A DNA stretch of 25,542 bases from DASSTJ01 sp035707965 (GCA_035707965.1 DASSTJ010000022.1:1-25542); one strand, 5' to 3'; shown: positions 7,734 through 15,624, counted from the stretch's first letter. Translations and numbers: made by a program. The notes: generated from the sequence alone by a model not told the origin.

Positions 7734-8966
7734 ATGCTCAGCGGCGCAGCGGGCACCGGCTACCGCCAGGTGCTCGGGACGAGCGCAGCCGTGCGTCCGT
7801 TCGCGGCGGCGGTCGTGGCGCGACTCCCGATCTCGATGGCGCCCCTGGGGGCTCTGCTGCTGGTGCAGCACGTGCACGGCTCCTACGGCTTCGCGGGCAC
7901 GGTCACGGGAGCGTTCGCGCTAGGCACAGCCGTCGGTGGCCCGGTGTGGGCGAGGCTCATGGGCCGCTGGGGCCAGTCGGCGATCGTGGCTGGTACGTCG
8001 CTGCTCAGCGGCCTGCTGCTGGCCGCGCTGGCGCTGGTCACCGTGGAGGGCGGCTCGGCGTGGCTGCTGCTCGTCCTGTCGGCGTCGTCCGGTCTGACCT
8101 TCCCGCCGGTCGGCCCGGCGATGCGTGCCGCGTGGGCCGTGATCTTCCCGCCAGGACGTGTCCGCGACGCCGGCTACGCGCTCGACGCCGTGGCCGTCGA
8201 GTCGATCTTCGTCGGCGGACCCCTGCTGCTGTCGGTGATGCTCGTGCTGCCTCCCGCCGTCCCGCTGCTGGTCACCGCGCTGCTGCTGGCGGCCGGCGGT
8301 GTCGCCTACAGCCTCACGGGAGCGGCACGCCACGGCGCCCACCGGGTCGCGTTGTCCCACGACGGGACGTCGTCGCCGGGCGCGGGCGTCCTGCGCCGAC
8401 CGAGCCTCGTGGCGGTCTTCGCGTCGGTCGGCGCCATGGCGATCGGGTTCGGCCACCTCGACACGGCGATGGCCGCGACCGCGCGGGAGGTGCTGTCGAA
8501 CCAGCGCCTGCTCGGCCTGCTGTTCATGGCGATCGCCGGTGGCAGCGCGATCGGCGGCCTGGTCTACGGAGCACGGCACTGGCCGGGCAACCGCTCGCTG
8601 CAGATCGTGCTGCTGCTGGCGGTGTTCACGGCCGGCCTGAGCGCCCTGCCGTTCGTCGTCACGCGGGAGGACGTCGGGCTGGAGCTGCTGATGCCGTTCC
8701 TCTTCGTGGCCGGCCTGGCGATCGCGCCGACGATGATCATCCAGATGCACCTCGTCGATGCCCTGGCCGGGCCGCGTCAGGCCAGCGTCGGCCAGGCCCT
8801 GCTCAGCTCAGCGGGCACCACCGGCAGCGCGGCGGGCACGGCGCTCGGCGGCATCGTCATCGACGCGCACGGCCCGTCGTGGGGCTTCGGCGGTGCGGTG
8901 ATCGCTGCCGCGCTGGCGCTGCTCGTCGTGCTCTCCGCTCGTCGACGGTGGGCTCCCGTCGGTTGA
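7734..8966 (+). CDS. Major facilitator superfamily transporter
   Basis: A 410-residue protein with about 12 hydrophobic segments arranged 6+6 around a hydrophilic central loop (about residues 200-220), typical of MFS carriers. The short loop after helix 2 (WARLMGRWGQ) corresponds to the conserved MFS loop 2-3 motif. It is separated from the aldehyde dehydrogenase genes by 211 nt that contain only a weak 6-bp hairpin (7526-7531 with 7542-7547). The substrate is not evident. Export or uptake of a nucleoside, sugar or drug is possible, and no pathway-specific motif was recognised. The gene ends 6 nt before the stop of a convergent hypothetical gene. Confidence 0.88.
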   Translation: MLSGAAGTGYRQVLGTSAAVRPFAAAVVARLPISMAPLGALLLVQHVHGSYGFAGTVTGAFALGTAVGGPVWARLMGRWGQSAIVAGTSLLSGLLLAALALVTVEGGSAWLLLVLSASSGLTFPPVGPAMRAAWAVIFPPGRVRDAGYALDAVAVESIFVGGPLLLSVMLVLPPAVPLLVTALLLAAGGVAYSLTGAARHGAHRVALSHDGTSSPGAGVLRRPSLVAVFASVGAMAIGFGHLDTAMAATAREVLSNQRLLGLLFMAIAGGSAIGGLVYGARHWPGNRSLQIVLLLAVFTAGLSALPFVVTREDVGLELLMPFLFVAGLAIAPTMIIQMHLVDALAGPRQASVGQALLSSAGTTGSAAGTALGGIVIDAHGPSWGFGGAVIAAALALLVVLSARRRWAPVG

Positions 8967-8972
8967 CCGCGG

Positions 8973-9320
8973 TCACCAGGACAGGCCAGCCGCGGCGAGC
9001 CTGGCTTCAGCCTCGATGCGGACGACACCCTCGAACGGCGGTGCGCCGTCGACCTGCACACCGAGAGTCCGGCACGCTTCGTCGAGCGTGGCGTCGTAGG
9101 CGAGCGACGCCGAACGCAGCCGGTGGTACAGCGCGGGGGTGCGGCGGTCGCTGAGCATGAGGCGGGCGATCTCGAGGTCGAGCCGGTGCAGGTCCGCGCA
9201 GATGCGGCTCAGCGTCTCGAGCGCAGGGTCGGGCCGCACGACCGGTCGGACTCCGATGGCGTAGACCAGAGCCCGTCCGGCGCGCCCGAGCACTCGGCGC
9301 AGCCGGGCGCTGCCGCCCAT
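8973..9320 (-). CDS. Conserved actinobacterial hypothetical protein
   Basis: A 115-residue basic, helical protein with no signal peptide or membrane span. The core (about residues 32-90; ETLSRICADLHRLDLE, LMLSDRRTPALYHRLRSASLAYDATL) looks like a small helical bundle. I recall similar short proteins in many actinobacteria, without a known function. The ATG start is followed by a Gly/Arg-rich stretch; no Shine-Dalgarno site is visible. It lies 61 nt downstream of the signal peptidase gene on the same strand and could be its operon partner, or simply the last gene before the strand switch. Confidence 0.72.
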   Translation of the reverse strand: MGGSARLRRVLGRAGRALVYAIGVRPVVRPDPALETLSRICADLHRLDLEIARLMLSDRRTPALYHRLRSASLAYDATLDEACRTLGVQVDGAPPFEGVVRIEAEARLAAAGLSW

Positions 9321-9381
9321 GTCGTCATGATGCCGCGCGGCCAGGCCCGCCGCCAGAGCGATCGCGGAGTCGGACCGCCAG

Positions 9382-10098
9382 TCAGGCGCTGAGCCGGTGC
9401 GACCGCACCTGCTGTCCCCGCGTTGGTCCGACGTGCTCCAGCTCGCCGCCGTCCGACAGGTCGATCTCGGTGGGTGCAGGTCGGTCGCTCGCCCCGCGCT
9501 GACCGAACAGGACGACGAGGTCCGCGACGCCGTCAGCAGGTTGAGGAGCCTTCGTGACGTCGACGCCGGTGGCGGACGGCGTGCTGGCGGACGGCGTGGT
9601 GCCGGCGTCGTCAGCAGCGTGCTCCGCTGCGTCCTCCGGCTTGGCGGGGAAGAACACCGTCCACGCCAGGTAGACGCTGAGCGCCAGCAGCATGAGGGAG
9701 AGCGCGCCAGTCGGCTGCTGGAAGAAGACGAAGACGTAACCCAGGTGAGCGGCTCCCCAGACCACCTCGCCCGCTACGTCGCTGAACGGCACGAGCCCGG
9801 CGTCCGACGCGCGGTTGGCATCGCCCTTCGTCTCGATCCCGCCGTCCTGGATGGCGTGGACGCGGTGCGTGACAAGGCCGTCCTCGGTGCCGAACGTGAT
9901 GATGTCGCCGACGACGGGGGGCGTGCCGTCAGCCGGCCGGTCGACGACGAGCGACCCGGTCGGGTACGTGGGGGTCATCGACCCGGTCTTGATGGCGTAG
10001 GCCCGGTAGCCCTGGTGCCAGGCGAGAGCGCCACCGGCGACGGCGAGGGCGAGGCTCACGATCACCGACCAGACGACGACCCGCCGCACCCACCGCAT
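9382..10098 (-). CDS. sipW: SipW-type signal peptidase I (first copy)
   Basis: A 238-residue ER/SipW-type signal peptidase. It has one N-terminal membrane helix (about 7-26), an extracytoplasmic catalytic domain with Ser40 in KTGSMTP, His78 in VTHRV in place of the bacterial lysine, and Asp93/Asp99 in KGDANRASD, then a second helix (131-150). SipW enzymes process a small set of matrix proteins with SipW-type signals. The ATG is fixed by a strong GGGAGGA-type ribosome binding site 6 nt upstream. After the second helix comes an unusual Ala/Thr/Pro-rich tail of nearly 90 residues with no recognised domain. It lies 188 nt downstream of a TasA-like gene, past a strong hairpin, so that protein is the probable substrate. 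Confidence 0.9.
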   Translation of the reverse strand: MRWVRRVVVWSVIVSLALAVAGGALAWHQGYRAYAIKTGSMTPTYPTGSLVVDRPADGTPPVVGDIITFGTEDGLVTHRVHAIQDGGIETKGDANRASDAGLVPFSDVAGEVVWGAAHLGYVFVFFQQPTGALSLMLLALSVYLAWTVFFPAKPEDAAEHAADDAGTTPSASTPSATGVDVTKAPQPADGVADLVVLFGQRGASDRPAPTEIDLSDGGELEHVGPTRGQQVRSHRLSA

Positions 10099-10246
10099 GG
10101 TCGTCCTCCCTCTCCGTTGATGACTGCTGTTCCGAGCTTGCACGAAGCCGCGATCCGGGCCGCCTCCGACCACTCCGGGAGTACCGCGAGGTCTTGGCGG
10201 GCTCGTGCGCTGCTCACGGCAGCACGCGCACCCCTGCTACCGCGGG

Positions 10247-10280
10247 TGAGGTGCCGCGGGCCGTAGCCCGCGGCACCTCA
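10247..10280 (-). terminator. Strong GC-rich hairpin after the TasA-like gene
   Basis: Bases 10247-10261 pair perfectly with 10266-10280 (15 bp, 4-nt loop), 6 nt beyond the stop of the TasA-like gene. No U-tract follows, which is common for actinobacterial hairpin terminators. Incomplete termination here would give less signal peptidase than substrate. Confidence 0.7.
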
Positions 10281-10286
10281 GACCAC

Positions 10287-10943
10287 TCAGAACGCGGCGT
10301 TGAGCGCGTTGTTCGGAGCGATGCCGTGCTGGGTCGCCACCAGCTTGTACGGCAGGTTGAGGACCGGCAGTCCCTGGTTGCTCCTGAACTGAGCGTCCGG
10401 CGTGAAGGCGAACTCCATGTTGCCGCCAGCGCCGGGAGCCACGTTGTCGGCCAGCTTGATCATCGACGGAAGGGCGTGGCAGGGGCGGTTCACGCCCGGC
10501 TTCACCGAACCTGGGGGGCACGAGGTCGTGTCGTCGTTCAGGTTGTTCGAGTAGAAGACCTGCGTGCCGCTGCTCTTGATCTGGATCGTCGCGTAGGTGC
10601 CGAAGTCGTTGACGCCGTCGTTGGGAGTCGACGTGCTGCCGTCGCCGAGGGCGCTCTGCGGGAAGACGACCCACACGTCCTGAGGGTTCTGGCCGATGTT
10701 CTTGAACGTCACCGTGTCCCGGCCCGTCTCACCCGGCAGCATCTTGGTGAAGCTGATGTTCATGTTGTCCGGGTTGCCGTCCGCGCCCTGGATCTGGATG
10801 GTGCCCATGGTGCCGGAGATCGTGCCGGAGGCGCTGTCGGTGAAGTAGGCGCCGGTGCCCGTGGCGGCGGTGGCGACGAGGGCCGCGCCCGCGCCGAGGG
10901 TCCCGATGAACCCGGTGACCTTGAGGAACTGCTTCTTGCTCAC
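10287..10943 (-). CDS. TasA/camelysin-like secreted protein with SipW-type signal peptide
   Basis: A 218-residue exported protein. The N-terminus is a basic start plus hydrophobic stretch ending in ATGTGAYFTDSASGTI (27-42), the pattern of SipW-dependent signals (small residue, Tyr/Phe, Asp just after the cut). The body is rich in beta-type sequence with LPGETGRDTVTFKN (69-82), where the partner proteins carry L-x-PG, and has two cysteines (142, 155). The GTG start is supported by GAAGGG 7 nt upstream. It lacks the ENGC / four-cysteine pattern of the tandem subunits further upstream, so it is a separate lineage, and it has its own SipW gene downstream. The 279 nt upstream hold a CAATATTG palindrome (11107-11114) but no copy of the dyad element found before the tandem subunits. 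Fibre or matrix role is inferred from TasA. Confidence 0.82.
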   Translation of the reverse strand: MSKKQFLKVTGFIGTLGAGAALVATAATGTGAYFTDSASGTISGTMGTIQIQGADGNPDNMNISFTKMLPGETGRDTVTFKNIGQNPQDVWVVFPQSALGDGSTSTPNDGVNDFGTYATIQIKSSGTQVFYSNNLNDDTTSCPPGSVKPGVNRPCHALPSMIKLADNVAPGAGGNMEFAFTPDAQFRSNQGLPVLNLPYKLVATQHGIAPNNALNAAF

Positions 10944-11222
10944 TCGTGTGCCCTTCGAAGGAGTGGCCCGCAGCGTCGGTTTCGCCCTTGGCTCCTCACG
11001 CCGGCTAGGCGACCAGTGCGCCGGTGTGGATCGATGCCCCGCTCGACCTCCGGACGTCCCGGGGGCCACAGGCAACCTTCGTCGTCGGGGCGCCGTCGAC
11101 CATCAGCAATATTGGGGAGATCCACGACTCGTTCGGAGCACCCCGTCACCGAGGTGGCGCAGTGCCGTCGCGACCGGTCAGCGGCCACCACTGAGCGCAA
11201 CGGCAGCGGGAGTGCCCTGGTG

Positions 11223-12755
11223 TCAGTCGGTGAACACGACGGCGGGCTGGGAGGCCGGGTCCGTGAGGACCGGCGCACTCGACGTCGGCTCTGGCACCGG
11301 CGGGCTCGTCGAGCCAGTGGGATGCGCCGGGCCGGTCGGTTCCGAGGGCGCCGGATCGCTGGGCGAGGTCGTGGCCGGCGATGTCGACGGCGTCGACGGC
11401 GACGTGCTCGACGACGGCGGACCGGACGGCGTGGAGCTCGCGGGCGTCGGGCTCGACGAACCGGTCCCACCCGGAGCGCCCGACGTCGCCCCTGAGCCGA
11501 CGGCCCCAGCCGTGGCACTGCCCCCCGCCGGGGACGTCGCGGCCATGGTCACCGTGCTCGCGCTGCCGGCGACCACTGCCGCGGCCGGCCCCTCGCGGAC
11601 CTCACAGTTGACGAACGTGTCCGTGCCGTTGCCACCGGCGACACCGGAGGACCCGTTCCCGTTGGGCTCGTCGATGCAGACGTCGCCGACGACGTCATCG
11701 CCGCCGTCCAGGTAGTCCTTGCCGTTCGCCCCGTGGAGCACGTCGTCGCCAGCACCGCCGAACAGCCGGTCCTTGCCGTTGCCGCCGACCTTGTCCCCGG
11801 GAGGGCCGGCCATCCCCCCGCCCAGCCCGAGACCGGCGGTATCCAGCCCGCCCCGGGCGAGGCGGGCCAGCAGCTCCGCGTCGACGGGGCCGCCCAGGAC
11901 GTCGTCGCCGTCCCCTCCCAGCAGCACGTCGTCCTGGTTGCCACCGATCAGGTGGTCGTCACCGGCCCCGCCGACGAGGCAGTCGGCCTGGTTCGAGCCG
12001 ACGATCACGTCGTCGCCGCCCAGACCGAAGACGAGGAAGCCGCTGCCGCGCAGCGGTCGCTTGCCGACGTCGAGGACGTCGTCGCCGTCCGTGAGGTAGA
12101 TCGTGTGGTCCTTGTCGAACCTCGCGAGCCCCGCGTCGAGGCACTCCTGCGGGATCGTCGGGGCGATGTCGCCGGCGCCGACCGTGATGGTGCCTCGCGC
12201 GTAGTCGGAGAAGCCCGCACCGCCCGTCTGGAGCGCCCGCACCACGAGCCCGTCGACGCCCGTGAGGCCCGAGTAGCGGCCGTCCGTGCCCGACCGCAGG
12301 CGGAGCGCGACGTCGACCTCCAGCGTGGTCGAGGGCGCGACTGCCTCCCTGATCGTCAGGCGCTGGCCGCCGAGGGCCGAGCAGTAGTCGACGAAGGCCC
12401 CGCCACCGACGCTGACCTGCAGCGCGCCGCCCGGCTTGGCCTGCCAGCCGTGGCCGTTCGGCTCGCAGAACGCCGCCGCGGCCGTGCCCGGCTCGAGCTC
12501 CAACCAGAGGTCCGCGGCGATGCTGCCGGCGTACCGGAGGTTCATGGTGCTCGTGCGGGGACTGCCGGGCTGCAGCCCGGAGTACGCGAGGTCGGGGGCC
12601 GAACCGCCTTCGCCGCCGACGACCACGGTGGCGGCACCCACGTGGTTGCCGGTGACCGTGGCCGAGTCGGAGAACGCCGCGTAGGTGCTGCCGGTCGTGA
12701 GCAGCGCCCCCGCCGCGAGCACCGAGAGCAGGACGGCGGACCGGCCCATTGCCAT
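11223..12755 (-). CDS. RTX calcium-binding secreted protein with SipW-type signal and TasA-like domain
   Basis: A 510-residue secreted protein with four parts. Residues 1-45 are a SipW-type signal (GSTYAAFSDSATVTGNHVGA). Residues about 45-190 are a TasA-like beta domain with LQPG (61-64), C97 and C125. Residues 220-385 carry RTX nonapeptide repeats (LTDGDDVLD, GLGGDDVIVG, GGAGDDHLIG, GGDGDDVLGG, GGAGDDVLHG), broken by a Gly/Leu-rich insert at 289-322. Residues 390-510 are a Ser/Thr/Pro/Ala tail with no anchor motif. RTX repeats fold into Ca-binding beta rolls outside the cell. The ATG at 12755 follows GGAGGAGGT and shares one base with the preceding stop (TGATG). It is the last gene of the operon with the signal peptidase and LPRTG protein. 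Adhesion or matrix cross-linking is inference. Confidence 0.87.
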   Translation of the reverse strand: MAMGRSAVLLSVLAAGALLTTGSTYAAFSDSATVTGNHVGAATVVVGGEGGSAPDLAYSGLQPGSPRTSTMNLRYAGSIAADLWLELEPGTAAAAFCEPNGHGWQAKPGGALQVSVGGGAFVDYCSALGGQRLTIREAVAPSTTLEVDVALRLRSGTDGRYSGLTGVDGLVVRALQTGGAGFSDYARGTITVGAGDIAPTIPQECLDAGLARFDKDHTIYLTDGDDVLDVGKRPLRGSGFLVFGLGGDDVIVGSNQADCLVGGAGDDHLIGGNQDDVLLGGDGDDVLGGPVDAELLARLARGGLDTAGLGLGGGMAGPPGDKVGGNGKDRLFGGAGDDVLHGANGKDYLDGGDDVVGDVCIDEPNGNGSSGVAGGNGTDTFVNCEVREGPAAAVVAGSASTVTMAATSPAGGSATAGAVGSGATSGAPGGTGSSSPTPASSTPSGPPSSSTSPSTPSTSPATTSPSDPAPSEPTGPAHPTGSTSPPVPEPTSSAPVLTDPASQPAVVFTD

Positions 12756-13729
12756 CACGCCACCTCCTCCGCGCGACGCCGGCGCCCGTGCACGACGGCG
12801 ACCATCACCGTACCGGCACCGAGGAGCACCGAGGAGGCGATCATCACCGTCCCGACGGACAGCCCGGTGCGGGGCAGCGCGCCCAGGTCGAGGCGGCCGC
12901 GCTGCACACGGCTGACCGTCACCGGCCGCTCGTACTTCACGCCCCTGACCTCGGTGCCGTCGTGCGAGCCGGTCGTGCCGTCGGCGTCCGCTGCACCGCC
13001 GACCGATGGCGGGTCGGACTGCGGCTCTGCCTGGTCGGCGCCGGCCGCCGACCCGTCGCTCGAAGCGGACGACCCGACGAGCACGGTGTCGAAGCGCAGC
13101 CGCAGGTCGAACCGCACCTCGTCGGTCTGGGTGACGTTGTCGCCCGGGGTGTCGCGGTGACCGAACGTGGCGATGACGCACAAGGTGCCGTCGTCAGAAG
13201 GCAGTCCCACCACGGTCGGCTGGCCGACCAGCTGCTTGAGGGTCGCCGTCGTGGCCTCACCCTCCGGTGCGCAGGTGCGGTGCCCGTCAGCTGACCCCTC
13301 AGTGCCGGCCTGCAAGGTCACGTCGAGGAACCTCGAGAGCTCTCCCTGGTCCGGGCCGTCGCCGCAGCTGGTGTCGCCGGCGCCGGACTCCGGGTGGATG
13401 CACTCGTTCTCGAAGTCAGCCAGCCCGGTGACCCCGAGCTCCATGCGCCGAGCGAGCTGGGGATGGTCGCCGTCGAGCAGGAACACCACCTGCTGCTGCG
13501 AACCCGGGTAGAGGCGGGAGATGTGCACGGCCTGGCGGACGGTGCCGTCGCCTTGGTCGACCGAGATGCCGGTCACCGGCAACGACGGGTCGGCGGAGGC
13601 GGTGGTCGCCCCCGCGACCACCGTCGACAGCGCCAGCAGCGCGACAGCCACTGCGCGAGCGAAACCACCCTGCGACAGCCGCTCCCTGATCAGGTGCAGG
13701 CGAGGCGACTGGCGGCGGGGTGAGGTCAC
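12755..13729 (-). CDS. LPRTG-anchored TasA-like surface protein
   Basis: A 324-residue surface protein. It has a classical Sec signal (hydrophobic 23-40, cut likely after TTASA at 46) and a C-terminal sorting signal: LPRTG at 285-289, a hydrophobic helix and RRRR. Sortase therefore should fix it to peptidoglycan; no sortase gene is in the window. The mature part aligns by eye with the two tandem subunits: LYPG, DGD, FENEC (C110), C122, GELS, C153, C184 and a closing DNVTQTDEVRFDLRLRFD that matches their DNVAQGDSFSFDVKFTL ending. A Ser/Ala/Asp-rich linker (217-262) leads to the wall anchor. The GTG start overlaps the signal peptidase stop (GTGA), and the gene is translationally coupled on both sides. 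Likely the cell-wall base of the fibre (inference). Confidence 0.85.
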   Translation of the reverse strand: MTSPRRQSPRLHLIRERLSQGGFARAVAVALLALSTVVAGATTASADPSLPVTGISVDQGDGTVRQAVHISRLYPGSQQQVVFLLDGDHPQLARRMELGVTGLADFENECIHPESGAGDTSCGDGPDQGELSRFLDVTLQAGTEGSADGHRTCAPEGEATTATLKQLVGQPTVVGLPSDDGTLCVIATFGHRDTPGDNVTQTDEVRFDLRLRFDTVLVGSSASSDGSAAGADQAEPQSDPPSVGGAADADGTTGSHDGTEVRGVKYERPVTVSRVQRGRLDLGALPRTGLSVGTVMIASSVLLGAGTVMVAVVHGRRRRAEEVA

Positions 13730-14571
13730 GAGACGTTCTCTCGGACGACGGTGAGTTTGGCGGGCACCGTCGGCGCCTGGTCGACGAGTCTGGTGGTGCC
13801 GTACGGGGCGAGCAGCTCGCGCACGACCGAGACGCGTTGCGCCGAGCCCTCGAGCATGAAGCGGACGCGCCCAGGACCACCGGGAAGGCAACGCACCTGC
13901 AGCAGGTCGGCGACGAAGGCGGGATCCACGCCGTCGAAGGCGTGCACCGACACCTCGACCGCGACGCACCGCAGCTCGTCAGTCGAGAAGAGCTCGTCAT
14001 GCAGGGGCTCGTCCGTGGCCGGCTCGACGGCGCGTGCCTTCTTCTTGCGGCGCCCCTCGCGCAGGCCGGTGGCGATCTGCACGACGGAGTACCCGCCGAG
14101 GAACACCAGCACACCGGCGAGGACGAGACCCCGTGTTCCGTGCGACTGGAGCGCGTCGCGGATCGAGCCCAGGTAGGGCACGTGGAACCACACCTGGCCG
14201 CGGATCGCCGTTGCCGGGATCGGTGTCATGTCCGCGCCCCGGTTCGCGTCACCCTTGAAGGTGAACGTCACCGGTTCGGTGTCGGTGTGGATGGCCGTGA
14301 TGCGGTGGGTGATGTACTCGTCGACCCCGGGTGCCTTCTGGTAGGTCGCGATGTCACCGACCTTGAGGGTTCCCGGGTCGACCGGCCGGTCGATGACGAC
14401 TGAGCCGACCGGGATCTCCGGCGTCATGCTCCCGGTGAGCACGGTGAGAGCGACGCCGTGCGTCGCGCGAGGGATGACGACGAGGACGGCGACCGCAGCC
14501 GACGTCAGAACGATGACGGACACGAGCACCAGTCGGGTGATCCACCGCGCAGTGCTCCTAGCAACGTTCAC
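13726..14571 (-). CDS. sipW: SipW-type signal peptidase I with extra C-terminal domain (second copy)
   Basis: A 281-residue SipW/ER-type signal peptidase. It has a first helix at 12-33, Ser48 in VLTGSMTP, His89 in YITHRI instead of lysine, Asp108 and Asp114 in FKGDANRGAD, and a second helix at about 147-166. A basic stretch (REGRRKKKAR) follows, then a domain at about 198-279 (CVAVEVSVHAF, FVADLLQVRCLP, RVRFMLEG, VVRELLAPYG) that I do not recognise and that topology places in the cytoplasm. The GTG at 14571 is chosen because GAGGAG lies 6 nt upstream; the ATG two codons earlier would abut that site. It is the second gene after the tandem TasA-like subunits and probably processes them and the RTX protein. 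Confidence 0.9.
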   Translation of the reverse strand: MNVARSTARWITRLVLVSVIVLTSAAVAVLVVIPRATHGVALTVLTGSMTPEIPVGSVVIDRPVDPGTLKVGDIATYQKAPGVDEYITHRITAIHTDTEPVTFTFKGDANRGADMTPIPATAIRGQVWFHVPYLGSIRDALQSHGTRGLVLAGVLVFLGGYSVVQIATGLREGRRKKKARAVEPATDEPLHDELFSTDELRCVAVEVSVHAFDGVDPAFVADLLQVRCLPGGPGRVRFMLEGSAQRVSVVRELLAPYGTTRLVDQAPTVPAKLTVVRENVS

Positions 14572-14596
14572 CGTCATCTCCTCAATCGGCACGCTT

Positions 14597-14629
14597 CTGG
14601 GTGGGGCTGGCCAGACCAGCCCCACCCAG
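14597..14629 (-). terminator. Hairpin between TasA-like subunit and signal peptidase genes
   Basis: A perfect 14-bp stem (14597-14610 with 14616-14629, 5-nt loop) lies between the subunit stop codon and the signal peptidase ribosome binding site. There is no U-tract. Partial termination here would keep the enzyme at a lower level than the structural protein, or the stem may stabilise the upstream mRNA. Confidence 0.65.
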
Positions 14630-14644
14630 CTCAGCGACTGTCCG

Positions 14645-15364
14645 TCACTTCTGGTTCAGCGTGAACTTCACGTCGAAGCTGAACGAGTCGCCCTGGGCGA
14701 CGTTGTCGTTGTTGTACGGAGCCGACACCTGGTTGCTGGGGTCGTGCGGCCAGTAGGCGTTGAAGCCGATGCAGATCCCGTCACCCGGCTTGAGCACGAG
14801 GTCGTTCGCCGGGTTGGCGTGGTCCTTCAGCGTGTACGTGTGCCCGGCGCCGGAGGCCACGTTGAAGAGGTCGCCCTGCGCGCTCGCGAAGAATGCGTCG
14901 TACCCGCCACCGCCCGGCCAGGTGGCGCACTGGTCCTGCGAGACCTCCGGGTAGTACTGGGCCTGGAAGTTGAGGATGTGCGACAGCTCCCCGTCGGTCG
15001 CCTGGTTGCCCCCGTTGCACGTGGGGTCAGCGGCAACCTCGGAGTTCGAGCTGCAGCCGTTCTCCTGGTCCTGGAGGTTGCTGAACGTCGCGCTCAGCGT
15101 GCCGTCCGGCACCGAGTCACCGTCGTTGCTGGCGATCCAGACGGTGCGGACGTTGACCATGCCGGGAGCCAGCTTGCCCCAGCTGATCGGCGTGACATCG
15201 GTGCTCCCTGTCTGCCCGTTGAGGTTGAGCCTGAGGAATCCGGCCCCAACGCTGTTGCCGTTGACGTCGCCGAAGTCCGACCATGCCGAGTAGGTGCTGC
15301 CGCCGTAGGCGAGCGCGACGGCCGCGACGCCGGCCACCGCGCCGATCACGAGCTTGCGATTCAT
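14645..15364 (-). CDS. TasA/camelysin-like fibre subunit A
   Basis: A 239-residue exported protein. The SipW-type signal has a short basic start, a hydrophobic core and GGSTYSAWSDFGDVNGNSVG (21-40), cut probably around 26-29. The mature part has LAPG (65-68), IASNDGD (77-83), ENGC (101-104), C116, GELS (125-128), C146, C198 and a closing DNVAQGDSFSFDVKFTL. These match the camelysin/TasA family, whose members build extracellular fibres or surface layers; the fibre role here is inference. The first 35 residues equal those of the upstream neighbour while the rest is much diverged. The start ATG has AAGGGGA 6 nt upstream. The gene heads an apparent operon with sipW, the LPRTG gene and the RTX gene. 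Confidence 0.87.
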   Translation of the reverse strand: MNRKLVIGAVAGVAAVALAYGGSTYSAWSDFGDVNGNSVGAGFLRLNLNGQTGSTDVTPISWGKLAPGMVNVRTVWIASNDGDSVPDGTLSATFSNLQDQENGCSSNSEVAADPTCNGGNQATDGELSHILNFQAQYYPEVSQDQCATWPGGGGYDAFFASAQGDLFNVASGAGHTYTLKDHANPANDLVLKPGDGICIGFNAYWPHDPSNQVSAPYNNDNVAQGDSFSFDVKFTLNQK

Positions 15365-15418
15365 GGATGTCCCCTTGTCTCTGGATCCCGCGGCCCGGAT
15401 GGTTCGGTGATCCACGGA
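15264..15418 (-). repeat. 155-bp direct repeat, copy 1 (leader plus signal peptide)
   Basis: Matches 16251-16405 at 153 of 155 positions. The copy covers 54 bp of untranslated leader, identical in both copies, and codons 1 to about 34 of the subunit gene. The two differences (15302/16289 and 15323/16310) are synonymous, in Gly and Ala codons. Similarity drops sharply at both edges. Confidence 0.97.
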
Positions 15419-15465
15419 TGATGCTCGGTCCGCTGCAACGACCCTGGCGCGTCTGCCAACAGGGC

Positions 15466-15503
15466 ACGTCCACAGTTTTGATGAACTTCGTTGTTGCACA
15501 ACG
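15466..15503 (-). promoter_or_regulatory. Dyad plus conserved box upstream of subunit A (probable promoter/operator)
   Basis: A 15-bp inverted repeat CGTTG-N5-CAACG (15489-15503) abuts a 24-bp box (15466-15489; minus strand GAAGTTCATCAAA then CTGTGGACGT) about 105-140 nt upstream of the start codon. The same arrangement precedes subunit B, with 23 of 24 box positions identical. In the dyad both half-sites changed together to CCTTG-N5-CAAGG. This suggests a regulator binding site, perhaps for the nearby NarL-type response regulator. No TANNNT box was found in between. Confidence 0.6.
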
Positions 15504-15591
15504 GTTATGCAGAGTCAGCCGGGGTCCGGCACCGACCGCGTCGCACGCAACCCGCTCCGCCACTGACGCCCGCTGGTATTGACCCGCCGTC

Positions 15592-15624
15592 GGGTCGGGA
15601 GCCGCCGTGACCGGCTCCCGACCC
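15592..15624 (-). terminator. Hairpin terminator after subunit B
   Basis: A perfect 13-bp stem (15592-15604 with 15612-15624, 7-nt loop) lies about 60 nt beyond the subunit B stop. It is followed by no T-rich run. It probably ends the subunit B transcript before the promoter region of subunit A. Confidence 0.7.

Noticed and set aside
11107..11114. CAATATTG palindrome upstream of the TasA-like gene as a regulator site
   Set aside because: It occurs once, is only 8 bp, and does not match the dyad found before the tandem subunits. It is notable only for being AT-rich in a GC-rich region.
11840..12100. Repetitive DNA in the RTX gene as a possible CRISPR or tandem-repeat array
   Set aside because: The repetition reflects degenerate GGxGxD codon repeats in a coding frame, without identical repeats or spacers.
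11733..13160. A 475-codon + strand frame over the RTX and LPRTG genes
   Set aside because: Antisense to genes with signal peptides, RTX repeats and a sorting signal; a by-product of high GC content.
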